Positions 48,103 to 60,099 of a stretch of 64,000 bases of DNA are shown here, one piece after another. Numbering within the stretch: position 1 is the first letter of the stretch; every line of letters begins with the position of its first letter. The stretch spans positions 620,001-684,000 of the forward strand of contig JAOTON010000046.1 of the NCBI GenBank assembly GCA_034440635.1, read 5' to 3'. The notes beneath the pieces were generated by a model. The model did not search any database, was not told the DNA's origin, and saw only the letters and a list, made by a program, of their open reading frames with translations. Source of the stretch: Lepas anatifera. Taxonomy: Eukaryota; Arthropoda; Thecostraca; Lepadidae. The position numbers were made by a program, and so were the translations under genes.

Positions 48103-49041
48103 TAGGGGAGAGTGACCATTAATCGCACCCTTAAGGCTCGCCCTGGTCGGGGAGGTGTTTGAATACCCCTCCCCCTCGGGTTTTTCCAGTGGCCCCAAAA
48201 AAACGGCGTCGCGAGGCGCCGCCGTACTAGGTACACCTTATCCTTGATCAATTCTGTAACTTTTCCCAAAACTTTAAGGTCCGGTCATCTGAGGTCAGGT
48301 CTCCAGTGCAGGTCAAGTGACCTCACCTCAAAAAAGCTTAAGGAAGCATAAGTAAGAACAGGGTGCATCTATTCAATCCACTTGATATAACCGTTTTAGA
48401 CAAAAACAATGCAATTGGCACATTTAGCCACACCAGTATCAAAATGTTCCACCCACGGGCGCATTTGGGTCGCTATGTTAATCCCATGGAAGTTCTTCTA
48501 ATCACGCTAAGAACTATATTTTGTTTTTCTTTGGGCAGTCCGTGCTTGACTTAAGTCCATTCCAGAAAATTGTGCCTGTGAAATCAGCTTTGGACAAATT
48601 AAATGTTAAATCAACATACGTGAGGCAAGCGTACCTCAAATGCGCTGCGGTGCATTTGGTACGGGCGCATTTGGGAAATGACAACCTTCTTTTTCCGGGT
48701 GATAATGGCGCACTCCGGGCGTTTACGCTTGCGATTAGTGTGAGACATGATTGCCCATTGGCCACTTTTACTAACAATAAAAGCATTTCAAACCCAGCAC
48801 ATTCGTGTGAGGAAAATAATTGGACCACCAACATTGTTCATAGAATAAATGCCTTCTTATTTACAAAAGCAAGCCCTCTCTTTGATAGTGTCCCTCAGGT
48901 GGACGTTTCACCAGAAAATGGTTTGATAGTGAAAAGTCTCAAACTTTGGCAAAAATCTCATTAACAGTGATCATACATACAAATATAATACTCGAGTTTG
49001 GCGCATTTAGGAACAGGGCGCATTATGGGCACTCTCCCCTA
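48103..49041. mobile_element. TA-flanked TIR element, AATGCGCCC subfamily
   Basis: Left end TAGGGGAGAGTGACCATTAA and right end, inverted, TAGGGGAGAGTGCCCATAAT, continuing GCGCCC. The word (G)CGCATTT recurs subterminally (48460, 49000) and as an inverted pair near 48636-48674. An open frame at 48521-48964 has no recognisable domain. A fragment of a TTAA/AGGTCA element (48131-48341) is inserted near the left end. Confidence 0.75.
48131..48341. mobile_element. TTAA/AGGTCA element fragment
   Basis: Starts TTAAGGCTCGCCCTGGTCGG and includes a CGGCGTCGCGAGGCGCCGCC palindrome like the one at 56470-56490. AGGTCA/TGACCT words follow at 48285-48330, then a TTAA. The right terminus is missing, so this is a truncated or internally deleted copy. 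Confidence 0.5.
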
Positions 49042-49249
49042 GAGGGAAAATTGAACCTATTGGGTTACCTCTGCCAAGCGGATAAAATGAGGTCGCACTA
49101 ATCACGCTAATAAATTGTGTTAGTCACCTTTCTCCATGTGCAACAAGACTGCAGAATATACCACAAACCCTGATAGGAGGTGGTTTCATCGTCCAAGTCT
49201 CTATGGCCCCGAGCGTGTCCTCTCGCTTCTCCTAGAAACACCTCCTCCT

Positions 49250-49560
49250 TCTCTTCTTCACACACCTGAGGCGCGTCTGCCGGGGTGACGCGGCGACCGT
49301 GACGCGTCACGTCACCGCCGCCGATCCCGGCCGGCGCGCCGCCGTCACGCGTCGCTTTTGTGCGGCGCGACACCGGGTGACGCCGCCAGTGCGTTTGGGC
49401 GGCGTCAGTGTCGGATCAGACCTCGGTAACGCGCTCGCGTCGGCTTAGCCTGACAAATGACGTCTCCACCAGAGGCGCGACTTCAGCTGAGTCAGCGGCG
49501 GCCGACCTCGCCGTCAGCAGGCGGCAGGTGATGACGGCCAAATGTCTCGCCATCGTGCGG
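49250..49560. promoter_or_regulatory. CpG-island-like block
   Basis: Dense CpG with repeated GACGCG, GTCACG and GGCGCG words. It could be the promoter or first exon of an unseen gene. No TATA box or start was recognised. Confidence 0.2.
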
Positions 49561-49891
49561 GTGCTTTAATTTGGACTGCACTCACATCGACGCCCTGGCT
49601 AGTCAGCATTGGCCCCTATGCATAATCAGTGCCTACGAGAAAAACAATGCGATCTCCTGTTACCAAAAACCCCCACTTTCTGCTTATCACAGATTAGGCT
49701 TTAGCCGACACCCCAAAATATAAACTGTTGCTCCGTCGACTCTGTCACGTCGTGACCACCGAGAGGTGTGCCTGTAGAAGGATACCATACAAAACAAAAC
49801 CAGCAGCTTGACTGACCTCAGGCTGCGAGGGTCCAGTGAAGAGCCCTGGTGTGGTGAGCGTCAGAAGAAGACGAACGACAGCTGATGCCAC

Positions 49892-50312
49892 AACACCTGC
49901 CCTCTCACGGATGTTAGAGGGTCACTCCTGTCTCCTCACTGATGCTTTCTCACTCTCTGCCTTCTCACTGATGTTCTCTCGCTCTGTGCCTTCTCGTTGA
50001 TGTTAGAGGGCGACACCTGCCTCCTCACAGTCTGCCTCCTCACTGATGTTAGAGGGCGACACCTGCCTCCTTACTGATGCTCTCACGTTATCTGCCTCCT
50101 CACTGATGTTAGAGGGCCTTCACACCTGTCTCCTCACTGATGCTCTCTCACTATTTGCCTCCTCACTGATGTTAGAGGGCGACACCTGCCTCCTCACTGA
50201 TGTTCTCTCACTATCTGCCTTCTCACTCATGTTAGAGAGTCACACCTGCCTCCTCACTGATGCTCTCTCACTAGCTGCCTCCTCACTGATGTTAGAGGGC
50301 CACACCTGCCGG
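49892..50312. repeat. ~60-bp minisatellite (about 6-7 units)
   Basis: Each unit holds TCACTGATGTTAGAGGGC, GACACCTGCCTCCTCACTGA and TGCTCTCTCACTATCTGCCTCC in order. The first units are shortened. The 60-bp period keeps one plus frame open for more than 100 codons (50046-50384), a repeat artefact. Confidence 0.9.
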
Positions 50313-51302
50313 AACAGTGGGTCCCATCAGATCCACACACGGCACACTAAGCAAGTCAACACGCGAGCAATACTTATCAACTGAGCTCCGGCTGCTTTCC
50401 AATGTGAAAGGTCAATTCCAAGGAATATGTGGTTTTGCCATTGCACAGAATGCTTCGGTTAAAATTCAGAAAGCGTGAATGAAAAAACGGAAAATCAAGC
50501 AAGGATTCCTATTTGTCCAGTATAGCTATTTTACCTATTAAGGTTTAGCTATTTCACTAGTCAATTTTACCTGGCAAGTTATTGTCTCAACATTAATGGT
50601 TAAAAATGAATTGATTGGGTCCAAATTCTGAGCGTAAAAAATAAAGAAACAAGCAATTTAAAACATATTGCAGCAACTTTATAAACGTATGTGATAGATG
50701 GCTACCTTTTTGGACATCTTGGAAAGCCTTCTAAATCCTATTTAGTTCGGTCAAAAGCTCGCCGTTTCTGCAGAAGCAAGCGTCCACGGGCCACAATCCA
50801 GGGCCCATGGGCGCCGTTCTGCCTCGGCGTGTAACGAGGGCCTGTCACCGCGGCACGTGGTGACGTGTCGCTCCGTGAGGAGCTGTGCGCGGCGTGGAAC
50901 CCCAGCAGAATGGCTATTGCTCCGGCGAACGGCAAGCATAGGGGCAGATATCCTTTGGACACTGAGGGGTGGTTTCCCCACTACCCCCACCCCCACACGT
51001 CCGACGATTTGTCTGTGGGGCAGTTTTGTGCAGGTGGCCCTTGGTCCTACGTGACGAACAGCTGAGTCTGGAGGCAACTGGACCCCATGTGGCCATTAGA
51101 GACTTTCTGCAGCTATCGAGTACCCAAATGGCCAGCTGAGGCAGCCTGTATTTAGCCAAGACCTCTGCAAAGCATCGGAGCATTTGATTTAAAGGTCACT
51201 GCGGTCCTTTTTATGTCAATCACCCCCCCCCTCCCCCTACGACCAGACGAAACATTTCATCTCCAGTACGGGCGGGAGAGTACTGGAAGGGAGGGGCACG
51301 TG
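50313..51302. other. no gene confirmed; GC-rich block at 50760-51060
   Basis: Overlapping open frames on both strands lack a recognisable domain. A C8 run lies near 51225. Confidence 0.3.
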
Positions 51303-52456
51303 CAGGGGCGCAGCCAGAGCTTTGGTATGGGGGGCACACCAACTTTGAGGGGCACCTCGGGGAAAAAGGGCAATTTTTGACGTAACCTAAAAAACGTACT
51401 ATATCTTTGTTTATATCATTTTTTGGGCATCTTTGGTTCAATAAAATGCAAATAAATCATTGACGGAGAAGGAAAACCCGATTAAAATCGAAAAAATATC
51501 ACCAAAATGTCATGGAAGTAGCCAAAAGACGACTGTTTTGGATAGATTTAAGGGCACATCAGCCAACTCATGCAAGTACTAAACATCAGAGAAAGCAGCG
51601 GAGCATGTGATATTTGTTACCATGTGCAAGTTAAGGCATATTGGAGTCGAAAATTCATTTGTTTATGCCCACTGGTTTTGTCGTGACGAGTGAGCCCTCG
51701 CTGAACGCGAATTAAGTTTCTTGCCTCCCACAATTGCCGTGGGACGAGGAGTGGCATAGTGTCTTTGGAAGAACACAATTTTTGCTGTCGGAATAATTTG
51801 GGAGATACCTTTTGAACGCGTTTATTAAGTTTCATATTCTCAAGGATCGGTCCCAGTTAAGAGTAAAGAAAAGGTGAACAGGCCGGTGGTTTGGATGGGG
51901 ATGGTGGGGCAGGGCTGAAAATTGTGAAAACTAGTTCTTCATTTAAATTAATTAGTAGAAATCCTGGTTTAGGGGACTGTGCTTTGAGCTCAGGGGCACA
52001 TGCCTTTTTATCATCCCTTCCCAGAAGCCACCAGTATAATAAGCAATTTATATAACCAGGGGTGCCTAGGCATTACACACAAGCCGTTTTAGAGATTCCT
52101 CGTTCCTCGTTAGCTCCGTTTTACAATGGGAGTTTCCACCGTGCTCTTATTCCCCATCTATTCAAGACCAGTTCTGGGGCCCCCCAGTGTGGATCAGAGG
52201 CCTCCAGAGCAGCTTCCCCCATCCCCCCCAGTTGTGCCTCCAGGGACTAGACTAGCTCAGTGACCCCGCCCCGAGATGATGGGAGTTGGCCTTGTGTTCT
52301 TATTATCTGTCTATTCAAGACCACCTCAGGGGCCCCTGATGTAGATCAGCGCCCCAGAGCAGTTCATGCTTCACACAGGGACTAGACTAGCTCATTGGCC
52401 CCAAAGATGAGGCCACCAGACTACCTCAATGGGGCCACAGATAGGCTCATAGGGGC

Positions 52457-53489
52457 TTAACGCTCGCCCCACCGGGGGCCATCGATGGCCCCTAAGGTAT
52501 TTTTCGGGACAGCATCAAAACGACAAAACGCAGGACCGCAGTTAAGGGCTCTATCTCTCACCCCATCATTTTTACATCATCCATGAATTTTTTTAGCCCG
52601 GGTCACCCAAGGTCAGGTCACCAGGTGAGGTCAACCAAGGTCACCTCACTTCAACTTTTTAGCTCTATAAGAGCTACGTTTCTCTTTCGACCGATTTGAA
52701 ACTTCCTACAGTTTATGGCCTTGCCAAGGTCTACAAGGTGTATATCCAGGATTTTTACGATTTTGTGACGTAAGGTTAGGTCACGAGGTGACCTCTCCCA
52801 TTGAAAAAGCATGGGAAAAAGCTGTCTTATGATCTAAAAGTCACAAAAACGATTGCAAATGCTCGGTTTGCTCAGAAAAGCGTTTTTGGACACCCTTTAC
52901 GGATCCCAGGGGTCCTATTCTCCCTTTGACCTTGTCCAAGGTCATCCAAGGTCACCAGGGGTCAAAAACAGTATTTTGGCAATACCTTTTGACGTAACTA
53001 AGCTAGAGCGTTGAAACAAACACCATCGTGTATGTCTCATCACTAGCTTTCATTTTATATACAACAAGGGCACTTTCTGACCTTTGATGAACTCAGGTCA
53101 TATGAGATCACGAGGTGACCTCAGGAGGTCAAACCACTGGCGAGAGGTCATTACGTTCCACATAACGGAGAAAGATCTGGCATTTTTATATCCAGTGTAG
53201 TTTACCAGACCTCAATAGCTCTAATGGCATAAGAGTTATGCCCAGTTTTCTTAAGCATCGCATATTTGAGTGAAAATAGCCTATCGTGACCTAACTTGAC
53301 CTGTGGAGGTCAAACCAATGACCTGAGCGCTTAAACATGCGAAGTAACTTCTTACTGAACTCACACGGCCTTTCTAATGCACTTTGCAGATTTACGCTAA
53401 CCCCCATATTTTCGGAGTTAGAGGGGGCCATCGATGCCCCTCCCCCGTGGAGTGAAGGTGGCGCCGAACCCCGGTGGGGCGCGGGTTAA
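52457..53489. mobile_element. TTAA-flanked AGGTCA-rich element, copy E3
   Basis: TTAA at 52457-52460 and 53486-53489. The left end is TTAACGCTCGCCCCACCGGG and the right end, inverted, TTAACCCGCGCCCCACCGGG. The interior is the inverse of the copy at 27469. It lies inside the minisatellite of the 6-kb hAT-like element. Non-coding. Confidence 0.87.
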
Positions 53490-55066
53490 ACCAGTTCAAG
53501 AAGCCCCAGAACAGAATAAGGCGCCAGATCACCTCAGGGGGCCTCAAGCCAACATTAGGGGCTCTCACAAGCTCAGCGCCCAGACCAGCTCAGTGTACCC
53601 TCAGAACCCAGATCCGCTCTTGGGCCCAGATCAGCTCTTGGGGCCCCAGATCAGTTCAGGGGCCTCAAGTCAGGTCAGGGGGCAAGATCAAGTCAGGGGC
53701 ACTAAATCAGCTCAGTAATCCCTAACCAGCTCGGGGCCCAATTAGTTCAAAAGCCCCAGAGCTGCTCAGGGGACACCATACCGGCCCATAGGGCACCAGA
53801 TCAGCTTCGGGGACAAACAATCAGATCAGTGGTCCCCGACCAGCTCGGGGCCCAGATCAACTCGGGAATACAAGATCAAGTCAGGAGGCACTTAATCAGC
53901 TCAGGAGCCCCATACCATCTCAGGGGCCCTCACCGACCCCTGTGGGCCCAGCTCAGCTCAGGGCCTGGGAGCTGCTCAGGAAATCACATAATCAACCCAG
54001 GAGGCCCGGGTCAGCTTAAAGGGCACCATATTAGCCATGGAGCACCAGACTATCTCAGAGGGAATCAGATGGACTCAGGAGACACACTGATGACTCAGCG
54101 GGCACCAGATCGACTCAGGGGGCAGTATATCTGCTCAGGGTGCACCAGATGGATCAGCTCAGGTGGCAAGCTCAAGTCAGGGGCACTAAATCAGCTCAGG
54201 GATCCCTCAGCAGCTCGGGGCCCAATCGGTTCAAAGGCCCCAGAGCTGTTCAGGGGACACCAGATGCCCATAGGGCACCAGATCAGCTTCGGGTACAAAC
54301 AATCAGATCAGTGGTCCCCGACCAGTTCGGGAATACCAGATCAAGTCAGGAGGCACTTCATCAGCTCAGGAGCCCCATGCCATCTCAGGGGCCCTAATCA
54401 GCCTCTGTGGGCCCAGCTCAGCTCAGGGCTTTAGAGCTGCTCATGAAATCACGTAAGGAGGCCCAGGTCAGCTTAAAGGGCACCAGATTAGCTCAGAGGG
54501 CACCAGACTAGCTCAGAGGGCATCAGATGAACTCAGGAGGCACCAGATCGACTCAGGGGCATTAGTGCGGCTCAAGTGGCACCAGATCGATCTGTTCGGG
54601 GGCCCAGATCAGCTCCCAGCCCCCCAGACTATGGCAGGGACCTAAATCAGCTCAGGGAGCAACATAACAGCTCAGGGGACACAGGATGGACTCAGGGCCC
54701 ACCAAACCAGCTCAGAGGGCACCCGACCATCTAAGGAGACTTCAATAATTAGCTGAGGGGGCACCTAATCAGCTGAAGAGGCACCATATTGACTTAAGAG
54801 ACAGTACATCAACTACGGGAGGCATGAGATCAGCTCGGGGGCCCGAATCAGCTCAAGGGGCACTAAATCAGCTATGAGGGCACCAAGCAAGCTCGGAGGC
54901 GTAAGACTAACTCAGAGGGCATTATATAGGTTCAGGAGGCACAATGATTTGCTCAGTGGGGCATTCGATTCACTCAGGGGCACCAGATCAGTTTAGAGGG
55001 CAAGTAATCAGCTCAAGGGGCCAAGGCCAGCTGAGAAGCCACGAGATGAGCTCAAGGGGCACCAGA

Positions 55067-57279
55067 TTAACTTCACCCATACGATTATTGGCGACGGTGA
55101 GGCATTCGGTAGACACATACTAGGTGCCCATACTCTTCCCGGGTGCTTGGAAAGGCGACAGAATGCCCTAGCTGACCGAAAAAGGTACTAAATTGTCCAG
55201 CAATAGTTTCAATCGCTACATGCGGTCCAGTTACATCTAGGTTCAACGGCGTAGGGCACTAAATTTCGGCACGGCCCAAATTGGGTACACCACCTGGAAA
55301 TCAAAAGGGCACCCCGGCAGTGATGGGGGGCACGTGCCCCCTGTGCCCCCCCTGGCTGCACCCCTGGACAGTAGATCAACTCCGGGAGGCATTAAATAAG
55401 CTCAGGGGCCCGGATCAGCTCCAGGGGCACTAAAACAGCTAATTGAGCACCAGGCAAGCTCGGAGGCATCAGACTAACTCAGAGAGTATTATATAGGTTC
55501 AGAAGGCACCATTATTTTCTCAGGGGGTTACCAGATTGACTACGGGGGCACCAGATCAGCTCACAGGGCACATAATCAGCTCCAGGGGGGCACCAGACGA
55601 GCTCCGCCCGTGCGATTATTGGCGACGATGAGGCATTATCTGGAAACGGATTACGTGCTTTTACTCTTCCCGGGCGCTTGGAAATGCGACAGAATGTCCT
55701 AGCTGACCAAAAGAGGTACTTAACACGCGCATTGACGGGGGTCTGAGTCACCTTCGCATTGACGGGGGCGGGTACCCGCCCCCCTAAGATCTCGAGAACC
55801 ACGGTAGGTAGCGGAAAACGGTAAACGGCGTTGGGCTGCCCATCCACTTCTCCATCGAAACATATGAACCATTTTTGTCAGGTCACATTTAAGGTCACGA
55901 GAGGTCAAAACATGCCGTCATAGGGATAACATGTAAATTCAGTTTTTCGGCCATTTCATCTGAACAAGTAAAGATAGAGCAAAACAACTTGAACCATATG
56001 AATCCTCTCAGCAAGCCAAATCGAATGATATATAATTTGGCCTTGCTAAGTCAAATCAAGGATTTGACCTGACCTGAGGTCAGGGTTTTCAAAGCCCAGG
56101 TCAAAGGATTAGAACCGCAAAGCCCAGGCGAGTCTAATTCAGCTAAAATAAATGCTCTATCACCATCCGTTACTGAGTTATTCCGTAAAAACCATTTTTC
56201 CCATGTATTTCCAATGGAGAGGTCATGCCTCGTACCTGACCTTAGGTCATCGATATCAAAAATACCGGAAGATATTTTAGACAACTCGGTGGGGCCATTA
56301 TGTGATATGAGTTTCAATCGAATAAGTTCACCCTGCTCCGACTTATGCCATCTTAAACTTTTTTTAGGTCGGGTCACTTGACCTGTACTGGTGACCTGAC
56401 CTGAGATGACCTAACCTTAAAATTTTCACAGAAGTTGTAAAAATGAAGAGGGAAAAAGTATGCCAAGTACGGCGGCGCTACGCGCCGCCGTTTTTTGTTA
56501 TCTCCGAAAAACCCGAGGGGGGCGGGTACCCCCCGTCAATGCGCGTGTTAATTGTCAAACAATAGTTGAAATCGCTAAATGCAGTCTAGTTCCATCTAGG
56601 TTCAACGGCGTAGGGCACTTATTTTCGAGCAGCAAGAACCAAAGGGGGTACACCACCTGGCAATCAAAAGGGCACCCGGCACCAATGGGGGCACGTGCCC
56701 CCTGTGCCCTCTGGCTGCGCCTCTGGACAGTAGATAAACACCGGGAGGCATTAAATAAGTTCAGGGGGCCTGGCTCAGCTCAAGGGACACTAAAACAGCT
56801 AAAAGAACACCAGGCAGGCTCGGAGGCATCAGACTAACTCAGAGAGCATTATATAGGCTCAGAAGGCTCAATTATTTTCTCAGGGCGGTGCCAGATTGAC
56901 TACGAGGGCATCAGATCAGCTCAGGGGCGCATGATCAGCTCCGGGGGCCGAGACCAGCGCTTAGGGGGCACCAGATTAGCTCCGTCCGTACGATTATTGG
57001 CGACGATGAGGCATTATCTGGAAACGGATAACGTGCCTATACTCTTCCCAGGTGCTTGGAAAGGTGACAGAATGTCCTAACTGACCAAAAAGGCGCTTAA
57101 TTGTCAAACAATAGTTTAAATCGCTAAATGCAATCTAGTTCCATCTAGGCTCAACGGCGTAGGGCAATAAATTTCGAGCGGCACGGCCCAAAGAGGGTAC
57201 ACCACCTGGCAATCAAAAGGGCACCCCGGCACCGATGGGGGCAAGTGCCCCTGTGCCCCCGCCCCTGGCTGCGCCCCTG
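55067..57279. repeat. three copies of the hAT-like right end (period ~530-555 bp)
   Basis: The block running from CGATTATTGGCGAC through CTTGGAAAGG, ATCGCTAAATGC and GGGGGCACGTGCCCC to GGCTGCGCCCCTG occurs at about 55078-55366, 55612-56725 (split by a TTAA element) and 56990-57279. After each of the first two copies, GGACAGTAGAT and more minisatellite follow. Only the third is bordered by the target duplication. Confidence 0.85.
55720..56551. mobile_element. TTAA-flanked AGGTCA-rich element, copy E5 (with empty-site paralogue)
   Basis: TTAA at 55720-55723 and 56548-56551. The ends are inverted copies of TTAACACGCGCATTGACGGG. It splits one of the three right-end copies of the hAT-like element. 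The unoccupied third copy reads CGCTTAATTGTCAAAC (57093-57108) where this one reads TACTTAA...TTAATTGTCAAAC, which proves duplication of exactly TTAA. A CGGCGGCG..CGCCGCCG palindrome lies near 56470-56490. Confidence 0.92.
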
Positions 57280-57287
57280 GGCACGTG

Positions 57288-58547
57288 CCCATGATTGGTG
57301 CCCGAGAGCCCTCCGGATCTGAATGGCGCATCTTTGCTTTGAATACTACCTCAGCTGCTGAGGTATTTATGTATGTACCTCCGCCGTTCATGTATCCTAC
57401 AACCGACAGTGCCCCCTGGCCGCTGAACTTTCCACCTCCGCTGTACATGTGCCCATGGGCCAGAGTTGCCCAATTGATCGCCGAACCTGGAGCCAAATAG
57501 GTCAATCGTGGCAGTCCGACCCACTAGCGGACGCAAGAGCGCCGTTTGAGGGGGATAATCCGGAAAAAATCGTAAAAACATAGTGTTTTCGAAGAAAATC
57601 GGCCAAAATTTCGCCATTTTAGCGGGGCCATGGTGCCTTCCCCCCATGGATCCACGAGTGGTCCGACCCCAACCCACTCCACAATCATGTTGCAGACACA
57701 TGCCCCTTACGGTCAGGAGAGCACGTGTCCTCCATCGAGCCTGGACGCCTCCTGAAATGTAATTGCCCCTCCCCCGCAACAATGTCTTTTTTGCAAATTT
57801 TCCGTTAACTGTTGTTTTTGATATATTCTGTTATATTTTTCTAGAAAAAAATCAGTGTTTCTTATAGCTTCGTTTCTGAGCTTCATTTCAAGTTGACATT
57901 GCAAGAGGTTCCAACTCTTCCCCAGCACAGAGATGGCGGATCTGGGGACCCACCACGGTTAGTGGAGACACTGCCCACTGACGCAGCGCATAAAGTTTCA
58001 GTGAGATATTTCAGTGGCTTCTATGTTCTAGACGAGGTGTCCTTGTTCCAGCCTTGACTATTCCCAATGAGCGTGCCCACTTGAACGAAATATTTCTTAC
58101 ATAAATATCTACATCACCGGAATTATCAGGATTCACTCCCTCCGTTTTCTTATGAATTAAAGGGAACTTCAATACCATAACACATTTTTGTAACTTACCT
58201 GTATTTGCAGTTACAGTTATTCACGTTTTTCAACCGCTTTCATTTCACCACGAGTGATATCGCGCTGCGACAGAAAGCTACGCGGGAAAACAGATCACTC
58301 CGCAGGTGGTGACGTCAGCTAGTGATGTAAATTCAATGGGACATCGATACCACGCTTGGGTAATGGTTATGAAATTAGGTGTGAAGAAATGAAAGTTAGG
58401 TTACGTTTCGTTAGTTTGTAGGATCAGGTGTGGGAAGCACGTGCAGGTAGTAGGTTGGTAGGTAGTAGGGCTAAGTTGGGTTAGGTTGGGTCCAGTTAGG
58501 CTAGGAGCAGGCCTCGATCACATCCTACATGTCAGATCGATGCTCAT
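57288..58547. other. no gene recognised; GTTAGG-rich patch at 58380-58510
   Basis: A stretch of GGTTAGGTT/GGTAGTAGG-like words occurs at 58380-58510, a pattern familiar from arthropod intergenic DNA. GGCGGATCTGGGG near 57933 looks like a lone hAT-type end. No coding sequence was recognised. Confidence 0.35.
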
Positions 58548-58688
58548 CAGGGCCGGATCTGGGCTGATCGCTAGAGGGGCGAGGGGGAAGCGGCGCCCAA
58601 ACTCGTAAAAACGTGTTTTTTGAGAAAATGAGCAAGAAACAGGTGGTTTGGAGGGGTGAATGAGTCGCATCCCCTCTATCCGCCCCTG
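58548..58688. mobile_element. short hAT-like MITE (141 bp)
   Basis: Ends CAGGGCCGGATCTGGG and, inverted, CAGGGGCGGATAGAGG. Flanking octamers ATGCTCAT and TTGCTCAC match at 6 of 8 positions. Non-coding. Confidence 0.55.
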
Positions 58689-58860
58689 TTGCTCACCAAA
58701 TACCATGGAAGCAGATGAGCCAGGCAGGGATTGCTAAAAATGCAAGAACCACACCTCTAGCGTAATTGAATAACATTTAAAACCTCAAAAGCACCAAAAT
58801 ATATGTAAAAGCCCTTTAATTTATAGCTGTTTTATCCCTTTTAGAATCTTAATTTACAAT

Positions 58861-60099
58861 CAGTGCTGTGGGGTCAGCAGCATTTCATTGGAGTCGCCAC
58901 CGACTTCGACTCCGGCCTGAAAAAATCAACTCCGACTTCGACTCCAACTTAGACTCCAACAATTGTTTTGACTGTAGCCAAATGTATTAAAACTTGTATT
59001 CGAATAGATTACCAGAACAAGGAATCAAACATGGAGTATCTTGTTTTTCTTTTTTCCGCTTCAATAGCGGATCTCAGCCTTCACGGTATAATGACCCCTA
59101 TTAGGGTAGAGGGGGTAACGCGCCCACCTGGGTAAGACGCCTACTACTATGGCCAGGCCGATGTGATAACTGTAGCCTCCATCTAGTATTTTTTCCTGGT
59201 AGCGGCCTTTCTGATCCGGTCCTGGGCATGATTGACGCGCCCAGTAAACTCCGTTATTTTTCAGCAAACATTTGTTGCTTTTGCATCTCCGGACCTAAAA
59301 ACAAGCTGTATTAAATTTGCGATTGTACTCCATGCGATGTGAATGTGCTCACCCTGCCAACCTTGTCACTAAATTGTCTTACGACGTAAGTATAATGATA
59401 TTCCTATTTTTCACGTGAAGCAAAAGGTACAATATACGCTGGGAGTTTTATGACAGCCTTTTAATCCGGCTTGGGCGTTTTACCCCGCTATCGGGGTAAA
59501 ACGCCTTTTACATGGTCTGAAGAAAAATAAATTTCGCACACTTTGCATCGTGCCACAATAACAAATTTCTATCTGAGTGTAGACAAAGGATGAAAAACTT
59601 AACGAAGAAAAATAAAGTAATTCCGTCCTGACAGGATCGGTACAGACGAATTCTCCCTTAACGTATGCGTCTTACCCCACTCTACCCTAACAGTCATAGG
59701 GTTATGTTGCCCCCACACTAAAGAAGAAATTGAGATTAAAAAGTCAATTTGTTGCCAATGCCATTATTGTTTCACTGTGTGCTTTACATTGGAACATTAT
59801 TGGGAGAGCGCCTAAGTATTTATTCAATTTGATAAATTTTGCAGTGCTGAGGCTGACCATGTTCGGACGCATCGGAGCTGCGTGAAATTTAGTGGAGAGG
59901 GAATTGAATTCCTCTACATTCTCTTTAGGCATGTGCCATTCGTACCAGGCTATGTCATGGCTGTGCAGCTCATGGACCACTCGTGACAAATTTGAATTCT
60001 GACCCCGGCCCTGTGTCCGATTCGACTAAGATTAAATTGACTCCGACTCTGGCGAAAACGGTTGACTCCGACCGTCTCCGATTCTGACTCCACAGTCCT
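58861..60099. mobile_element. GACTCCGACT-rich hAT-like element, interrupted
   Basis: Left end CAGTGCTGTGGGGTCAG and right end, inverted, ACTGTGGAGTCAGAATCGG, with GACTTCGACTCC/GACTCCGACT words beneath both ends (58895-58945, 60015-60095). This is the arrangement of a common hAT family, but no target duplication was found. A TA element (59102-59689) is nested within. A minus-strand frame at 59744-59989 may be a transposase scrap; not recognised. Confidence 0.45.
59102..59689. mobile_element. TA-flanked TIR element, GGTAAGACGCC subfamily
   Basis: Left end TAGGGTAGAGGGGGTAACGC and right end, inverted, TAGGGTAGAGTGGGGTAAGA. A central palindrome GGCGTTTTACCCC / GGGGTAAAACGCC (about 59469-59504) repeats the terminal word. 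No transposase. Confidence 0.8.

Larger units (their letters stand above)
52100..57000. repeat. ~20-bp AGATCAGCTCAGGGGCACC minisatellite, interrupted
   Basis: Irregular units of about 18-22 bp built round ATCAGCTCAGGGG run at 52100-52456, 53490-55060, 55375-55610 and 56730-56985. They are split by two TTAA elements and by the right-end copies of the host element. A large block around 53700-53950 is itself repeated around 54180-54420 (GGGGCACTAAATCAGCTCAG, then CAGCTCGGGGCCCA). Confidence 0.9.
51303..57279. mobile_element. giant hAT-like non-autonomous element (5,977 bp) with minisatellite body
   Basis: Perfect 15-bp termini CAGGGGCGCAGCCAG (51303-51317, and inverted at 57265-57279) are flanked by the identical octamer GGCACGTG (51295-51302 and 57280-57287), the hAT-type target duplication. 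The left ~900 bp is unique and non-coding. From about 52100 the body is a TCAGCTCAGGGGCACC minisatellite. The right end is present three times. Two TTAA elements (52457, 55720) are nested inside. No transposase was found, so it would depend on an enzyme supplied elsewhere. Confidence 0.85.

Noticed and set aside
50046..50384. 112-codon frame with LLTDALSLSASSLMLEG repeats
   Set aside because: The 60-bp minisatellite period is a multiple of three, so one frame stays open by chance.
53434..54434. Frames of 94-201 codons over the TCAGCTCAGGGG minisatellite
   Set aside because: Repeat-driven; the array is part of a non-coding hAT-like element and units vary in length.
59102..59112. TTAGGG at the tip of the TA element as telomeric sequence
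   Set aside because: A single hexamer within a TIR, mirrored at the other end; no tandem run.
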